A DNA stretch of 64,000 bases, taken from Owenia fusiformis. Taxonomy: Eukaryota > Annelida > Polychaeta > Sabellida > Oweniidae. Numbering within the stretch: position 1 is the first letter of the stretch; each line of letters begins with the position of its first letter. Made by a program: the position numbers and the translations under genes. The notes under the pieces are model-generated. The model was not told where the DNA came from. It saw only the letters and a list, made by a program, of their open reading frames with translations, and did no database searches. Shown here piece after piece: positions 57,730-64,000 of this stretch. The stretch is taken from the NCBI GenBank assembly GCA_903813345.2, contig CAIIXF020000002.1, positions 5,182,001 through 5,246,000 on the forward strand, in the 5' to 3' direction.

Positions 57730-60700
57730 TAGTGAGGTAGCACCGAAAAATGTACCCGCTTCTGAACAAATTGAAATTACTTGTTTCTTATGTATTTTTA
57801 TGTGATACTTCAGAAAATTTTTGTCTGACGCGCCATATCCGGGGCGAAAGTTGTCAAAATTGGCTTTTTGCCCCTAAAAAGGAAAATTACAGGGGGTACA
57901 TTAACATCATTGAATAATTCATTCAGTTAGTCTTCAATCATCATAATGATTTTATTGAGAGTTGATGAGATCATTTTGAGGTAGTATGCAAACTTTCAAT
58001 GGTCTGTCACTCGTGGTTGCCATGGAAACCACAATTTTTGCTGAGAAAATCCTTAATTTTGGTAAAACCTGTACCTGTACATAATATAGAATGTGGATTA
58101 TTTTTCAAATCAACAGATATCAGAACATTTTAGCACTCTAAAAATCACCAGGGCTGTCCAAACATTTGTTTAAAGAGAAAGAATATTGCAATTTATATGA
58201 CTGGTAAGTGTCAAAGACCATACAATTACATAAGTGGTCAAAAGTGGGCGTCGCCCTCATAATAGTAGTTGATTGCCATTCTCTATAAATACAGAGTTTT
58301 ACTTGACTTTTGAGATACATTTATATTGAATTTCTTTGGTTATACTTAATATCAAGCATTTTTACATCTAAGTGTTATAGTTATTGCATGGGGATACAGG
58401 GGGGAGGGGGAGGGGGGGGTAGTAACAGAATTGGGAGGGGGCAGAGCTTATCAGCCTTAAGTGTAAATCTCATCTACATGGTTCTAGATTTCATAGGGTA
58501 CAGCTTCTGGGTCTTATTATATTCATCTCAATATATATGATATAAGAATTTACATGGTTGGTAAGTGTCAAAGACCATAGAATTACACATGTGATCAAAA
58601 GTGGGCGTCGCCCTAATCATAGTATATGGTTCATTCTCTATAAATACAGAGTTTAACTTGACTTTTGAAGTACATTTACTTAAAAACATCTTTGATTTAT
58701 ACTTAATGTCAAGCATTTCTGGTAAGTTATATATGTACATCTAATTGTAATAGTTATTGTCTGGGGGTGGAGGAGGGGGGGGGGAGAGTAACAGAATTGG
58801 AAATGGGCAGAGCTAATAAGCCTTAAATGTAAATCTCATTTCTTTAGTTCTGGATTTCAAGGGGTGCATCTTCTGGGTCTTCTTCACTTCTGGGTCTTCT
58901 TCATCTCAATATATGGGATATTCCAATTTACATGATTGGTAAGTGTCAAAGACCATACAATTACATAAGTGATCAAAAGTGGGTGTTGCTCTAACAATAG
59001 TAGATAATTCATTCTCTATGAATATGGAGTTTAACTTGACTTTAAGATTTATTTTTTAAATTAAAACTTCTTTAATTACATTTAGTATTGTAATATTTAT
59101 TCCCTGTGGGGGGGGGGGCAAGGGGGGTAGTAGCAGAAATGGGAGGGGGCAGAGCCAATGGCCAGTCAGTCTTAAGTATTAATATCATAGTCTGATCATT
59201 TTCATTCACCTCCCCATGTTAATATATTAACAATATCATGTGGGAGAATATACCACTACACTTGCAGATTTGAGAGTCATTCAGTTGAGTGTATCTATAT
59301 GGCGCTCCACCTTTGCCTTTTAAAAAGGTGCTATTGCTATTGCCCCTTCTGCATGGCACTTCATCTGTGAATGTGTGAAGTGCTAGGAAGGCTGCATATA
59401 TGTCAGGGTCTATATTGGAGGAAATACCACTGACATCAGTCTTCATTTGTTTCCAACTCAAATATCCAGCAGCACACTTTGCTGTATTTGCTTTTTGTTT
59501 TCATCATCATACAAGAACTAATTCCAATCTTTAGGGACTCGTGTTTTTCTACCTTAAATAGGGCAAGGTGTCCCTCCCCTCTTTCAGGTTCCTTTATAGA
59601 ATTTTTGATGTAATTATCACATACAAAAACGAATCAATCTGCAATTGTAGAATCTTGAAACAGTCTCCGCCAGATCCAGAAACAAAACTACCTTTCAAGT
59701 TGAATTATGGTTTGGGATAGTTGGGGTTTGTTTTCCTTATGACTTGTATAGATTTAGAAGTTTTCTTTTTCTTGCTGGGTTCTATTACAAATTTTGGTCC
59801 TTTCCCTTTGGCACTTGTGGGTACATGTTCATGCATAGGGATGCGTTTCTCTGTTCTTGCAAGAAGTCCAGTCAGTGTTCCTAGAGCCCAAGGCACAGGG
59901 CTCAATAGGAACTGCAGGAGACATTCTAGGCTAATTTTATGTTCTTAAGCAAGATCGAAGCTGTTCAAAGATGTTTCATTCAGAATGTATTTGTATAAGC
60001 TTGTTCTGAGTACTTTTTTACTGTCACTGTCACTGTTGCTGCTGTAGTTTGCTGCTATAGTTTTCAATTTCATATGTTTTATTAGATCATGAAATCTTTT
60101 TTTCAACTAATCTCAGATGGTATCTCTTCATGCAATTTCCCCTTTTGACTAAAATTAGATGAGATCTGCAGCGACATCATTTGGCACAGATTTTCGTTAT
60201 GATACACCGTAGAGATGACCATCATCCTCAATGGTAAATGGATCAAGGAAGTCTTTGATTGCGGTTTTTGTCATCTTTATGTCTTCTTCTATACTTGCTA
60301 TTTGTGCTTTTCCAAGGTCATTATGGGTGTCACACTCATCTCATCTCTAGATAATTTTCCTAAGTTGGTCTAATGAATGACTGTCTGATTGTTGTAACCA
60401 TCTCATCCATATAAAGCACTTATTGTCTGTATGGCCCATATTGCAAATCCTCGTAGTGAACCACCAGATGGACTTGAATGGAAACTAAATGACTCCATAT
60501 CTTTCCAGTGGGTATTGACTGATATTCTCATACAAGAGATTGGTGATATAGCAACACCAGGAGATGAATCAGAAAACCCCAGAAGATGTACCCTACGAAA
60601 TCCAGAATTAAAAAGATGAGATTTATACTTAAAGGCAGATTAGATCTACACATTCTAATTCTGTTACTACTTACCCCTGCCCAAATGTAAAAACTATAAT

Positions 60701-62081
60701 ACTTACACAGATGTATTTACCAGAAATGCTTGACATAAATCATAATAACAGCAGTTCAGTATAACTATGAATGTATCTCAAAAGTCAAGTTCAATTTTGT
60801 ATTTATACAAAGAACCAATCATCTACTATTGTTAGGGTGACACTCCTTTTGATCTTTTATAAATATGTAATTGTATGGTGTTTGACAAATCCTGTAAATT
60901 GTAATATCCCATATGTTGAGATGAATATGAAGAAGACCCAGACGAGGTGCCCCATGAAATCCAGAACTATGCAGATGAGATTTATACTTAAGGCTGATTA
61001 CATCTGCCCCCTCCCAATTCTGTTACTACTCTCCCCCATCCTCCCCCAGGCAAGAACTATTACAATTAGATGTGCATTACTAACCAGAAATGCTTGAAAT
61101 TAAGTATAATCAAAGACAAAGAAGTTGTAATGTAAATGTATCTCAAAAGTCAACTTAGATTCTGTATTTATAGAGAATGAATGTATAAGGGCGACGCCCA
61201 CTTTTGATCACTTGAGTAATTCTATGGTCTTAATACTTACCAATCATGCAGAATTATAATATCCTATATATTCAGATGAATGTGAAGAAGACCAAGAAGA
61301 TGAACCCTATGAAATCCAGAACTATGTAGATGAGATTTATACTTAAGGGTGATTAGCTTTGCCCTCTTCCAATTCTGTTACCCCCCCCCCCCCCATCTAC
61401 CCCCTCCCCAATGCAATAAGTATAACACTTACATGTACATTATTTACCAAAAATGCTTCATATTTAGTATAACCAAAGAACATCATTATAAATGTATCTC
61501 AAAAGTCAAGTAAAACTCTGTATTTTCAGAGAATGGCAATCATCTACTATGATAAGGGCGACGCCCACTTTTGATCACTTATGTAATTGTATGGTCTTTG
61601 ACACTCCCCAGTTATGTTAATTGCAATATCCTTTATATCTAAATAAATGTTTGAACTGCCCTTGTAATTTTGAAAATGCTAAAATGTTCTGATATCTGTT
61701 GATTTGAAAAATAATCCACATTCTATATTATGACAGGTACAGGTTTTACCAAAATTAAGAATTTTCTCAGCAAAAATTGTGGTTTCCATGGCAACCACGA
61801 GTGACAGACCATTGAAACTTTGCATACTACCTAAAAATGATCTCATCAACTCTCGATAAAATTATTATGATGATTGAAGACCAACTGAATGAATTATTCA
61901 ATGATGATAATGTACCCCCTGTAATTTTCCTTTTTAGGGTCAAAAACCCAATTTTGACAACTTTCGCCCCGGATACGGCGCATCAGACAAAAATTTCCTG
62001 AAGTATCACATAAAAATACATAAGAAACAAGTAATTTCAATTTGTTCAGAAGCGGGTACATTTTTCGGTGCTACCTCACTA
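57730..62081. mobile_element. 4.35-kb fold-back transposon with long inverted arms
   Basis: The left end TAGTGAGGTAGCACCG and the right end CGGTGCTACCTCACTA are exact reverse complements, and the similarity continues for at least 430 bp (TACCCGCTTCTGAACAAATT, GCGCC(A/G)TATCCGGGGCGAAA, GTTGCCATGGAAACCAC). Inside each arm lie about three tandem ~360-bp units in mirror orientation (left near 58200, 58559, 58937; right near 60832, 61189, 61553) sharing GTGTCAAAGACCATA, AAAAGTGGGCGTCGCCCT and a G/C run. The centre (59219-60620) has decayed minus-strand coding sequence. The ends fall near TA. Large arms with internal tandem units resemble fold-back elements; the superfamily was not determined. Confidence 0.85.
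59219..59950 (-). pseudogene. Decayed ORF inside the fold-back transposon
   Basis: Minus-strand pieces in shifted frames. One encodes LSPVPWALGTLTGLLARTEK (region 59705-59950), another ERGEGHLALFKVEKHESLKI, and a third DIYAAFLALHTFTD ... FLKGKGG (59219-59461). A (S/L)xVPWxLxTxxG...KT segment followed by a (A/G)LHxFT ... F.GKGK segment is reminiscent of a repetitive protein family common in marine invertebrate genomes. This is recognition from memory and not verified. Frameshifts and stops separate the pieces, so no product is expected. Confidence 0.5.
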
Positions 62082-63045
62082 ACTATATATATGATATTCA
62101 ACAATTTCATACATATTTTTTATTTATCAAGAAAACATGTTTGCATATCAGCACAGGTTAGTATAAATTCCCAACTGTTTTTTACAATTATTCTTATAAA
62201 AAGTATATATTCCTCTGGTAATGTAAAATAGAACAATGATCTCAAAAACCTTGAAATGTGAACACTTCCTAATCCGAACACTTTTAGCCTGTTTCAACAG
62301 TGTTCAGATTAGGCAGCGGTTTTGCAGTAATTGAATTTATTATACTGACAATTGATTTATTCATGCTAGACCATCCTGACTTACTTTTGAATAATACTTG
62401 TACATAATAGAAAAGGGTCTTTTTATACGTTTACATCTTATTTATTTCACTTTATGACGTCCGTGTTAAAGTTTAAAATACTAAATAAAAATATACATTA
62501 AAATTCTGAACTTTCTCTTTGAAGCAGTATGTTACTTTAGTTTAAGATAGAATACCTAACGTGCGCGCAGCATCTTCCTGTTTGAACGTTGAAATAGAAC
62601 TAAATAAAAACAAAACCATAATGAACATAACTTTTTAACTTGATTTTAATGCACTTTGCGTTACAAAATGTATAATGGGATAAGTATGGATAAACATATT
62701 TAATGTGGAATAAATGAAAACGATATTAACAGCATGTAAGTATATCTTCATGAAATTATCATTTATGTCGACAACACGCGGCAACAGAGAAGACGTGTGC
62801 CTGAGGATCATATTCATTGACCTAAAAAGAGCAATTTGACTCCATCTTTTCAAAACTGTTGTGTATTTATTTAAAAGTTCAAGGTACCTATCGCCAAAAA
62901 CAATTAACTAAATAACTGATTAGCAAAAGAATACCTGTATAGATTTTTCATTTTCCAGCTCATGTTACACTTTCCTAATTGGCGAATCAACTTTTACTGA
63001 AATAATTCTAAGGCTATCTCTGTTTCATTAGGCTATTTCTCATAA
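62082..63045. other. Intergenic DNA, small inverted repeat
   Basis: No gene seen. CTAATCCGAACACTT and AGTGTTCAGATTAG form a ~15-bp inverted pair at about 62269-62312. The far end starts the ~105-bp direct repeat listed with the SINE-like unit. Confidence 0.5.
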
Positions 63046-63285
63046 AGTTCTTTTATAGCTCAGTGGTAGAGCAATTGCTAGGAAAGCGAGGGGTCATGGG
63101 TTCAAAACCCACTAGTGTGAACTGACTTTTTCACATCAGCCCTTAGCGCAGGGTTTTTATATTTATTTTATAAATTTTTCATTTTCTAGCTCATGTTACA
63201 TTTTCTTAATTGAATGAAATTAACTTTTACTGAAAGAATTTCTAAACTTTCTCAGTTTAATTTAATCACTTCTTTCATTAGGTTT
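62941..63285 (+). repeat. Direct repeat (~105 bp) flanking a tRNA-like SINE head
   Basis: ATTTTCCAGCTCATGTTACA ... TTACTGAAATAATTCTAA ... TTTCATTAGG (62950-63033) recurs diverged at 63179-63282. Between them (about 63054-63115) is TAGCTCAGTGGTAGAGCA and GGTTCAAAACC, good A and B boxes. The anticodon arm pairs poorly and position 33 is not T in any register, so a SINE head or tRNA relic is favoured over a working tRNA. The second repeat copy runs into the first exon of the PLAT gene. Confidence 0.55.
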
Positions 63286-64000
63286 CCCAACGTGGGTCTC
63301 TTATCAGTTGTCATCCTTGTAACAGTCCTGCCATTGGTGGTAGCAGGTAAGTTCAAGCCAATATACAGTGGTTATAAAGCCTGTCACATTTGCTCTATGG
63401 AGGCTGTACAGTGGCTGTATAGCTATAAAATTGATATAGAAAATCTACATTGTACTACTCATCCCTATATTTTATGTTGTATTATTCTCTTGAATTTGAG
63501 AAGCTACAGCCCTGTATGGTTGCCGTAGATCAAATGAGACTGAGCCATAACTGAGCCATAAGTTCCATTGTGAAAAAGAAGCATTTTATAACTATAAGGA
63601 TATTCAGGGTTCTCACCAGGAAATTTTTAGAACCCGGAAAAAAATTCAACGTTCGCGCCATCAGGTCTGAACATGAGAGAGATCGGCGGGGCGCCGGACT
63701 CTAAAAGCCTGGCAAGACTTTATAAATGTAGAATGACAGGAGTAAACTGATGCTTAATAATAAGAGTAGACGAAACAAGAGTAAACTGATGCTTAAAAGC
63801 AAAATAGTAAAAAGGACTGTAATTTCTACATTTTTTTGCATCATACATTTCCACTTTCCAGTTGGCTATGACATCAAGATATGGACTAGTGACGTTTGGT
63901 ATTCAGGAACAGATGCTTGGGTCTATGTCTTCCTTACTGGACATAAAGGGCGATCTGGCAAGATTACACTTGACTCAAATAGCTATGACTTTGAGAGAGG
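63214..64000 (+). CDS. PLAT/LH2-domain protein, 5' part (cut by window end)
   Basis: Exon 63214-63346 encodes a basic start and a hydrophobic stretch VGLLSVVILVTVLPLVVAG, probably a signal peptide or anchor, ending in the donor GCAG|GTAAGT. An alternative is that it begins after the acceptor TTCATTAG at about 63281. The next exon starts at 63862 after TTTCCAG and continues in phase: VGYDIKIWTSDVWYSGTDAW, VYVFLTGHKGRSGKITLD, SYDFERG, running off the window. This is the N-terminal half of a PLAT (lipoxygenase homology) beta-sandwich, which binds lipids or partner proteins at membranes. The total architecture (for example LOXHD1-like repeats or a lipase) cannot be told from this piece. Confidence 0.75.
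63379..63546 (-). mobile_element. MITE family B, copy 2 (intron of PLAT gene)
   Basis: The reverse complement aligns over its whole length to 11390-11549: GGCTCAGTCTCATTTGATCT, GTAGCTT, ATAAAATATAGGGAT and AGAGCAAATGTGACAGGC. Diverged, with the left inverted end shortened. Confidence 0.75.

Noticed and set aside
63054-63115. Functional tRNA gene
   Set aside because: A and B boxes are good, but the anticodon stem pairs poorly and no register gives T at position 33; it is more likely a SINE head.

Overview
This looks like AT-rich nuclear DNA from a marine invertebrate. Genes are intron-rich with GT-AG introns, 5' ends carry TATA boxes, and introns and intergenic DNA are full of miniature inverted-repeat elements, minisatellites and poly-G-bearing elements. 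A membrane-anchored laccase-type multicopper oxidase, a secreted histidine-rich protein, melatonin-receptor-like GPCRs, mitochondrial GUF1 and a PLAT-domain gene would fit a lophotrochozoan such as a mollusc, brachiopod or annelid. That placement is an inference from gene content only; no ribosomal or mitochondrial marker is present.

Layout. 1-12.5 kb: no convincing gene; mobile-element remnants (a hAT-type element with an 8-bp target duplication, mariner-type MITEs, a 2-kb element with an internal ~150-bp satellite). 12.56-24.20 kb (+): a complete 13-exon multicopper oxidase of 793 aa with all four copper motifs, a signal peptide and a C-terminal membrane anchor; a duplicated alternative last exon lies at 25.48 kb. 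27.4-29.97 kb (+): a secreted 475-aa His-rich, EF-loop-containing protein with non-coding first and last exons. 30.7-37.3 kb (-): two intronless melatonin-receptor-like GPCRs in a tandem segmental duplication; a third, broken copy lies at 40.9-41.9 kb (+). 43.6-52.3 kb (-): the 3' seven exons of GUF1 (EF4/LepA); its GTPase exons are not visible. 57.4-62.1 kb: a tRNA-derived SINE beside a 4.35-kb fold-back transposon. 63.2-64 kb (+): the start of a PLAT-domain gene cut by the window edge.

The most unusual pattern is that several tandem arrays are built from a piece of an exon plus its own splice site. In the oxidase, about 22 copies of a 66-69-bp unit carry the 3' splice acceptor and first ~49 nt of exon 5. 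In GUF1, 23 extra copies of an exactly 78-bp unit carry the last ~25 codons of an exon plus its donor, and a second GUF1 exon has five extra copies of a ~32-bp unit around its donor. In each case the genuine exon sits at the edge of the array and the copies lie in the intron. Two further minisatellites start at or near splice signals. The last three acceptors of the oxidase array are in frame, so +23, +46 and +69 residue isoforms are possible.

The oxidase and the His-rich, possibly metal-binding protein are neighbours on the same strand. Joint involvement in metal-assisted or oxidative hardening of an extracellular material is a hypothesis, not something the sequence shows.
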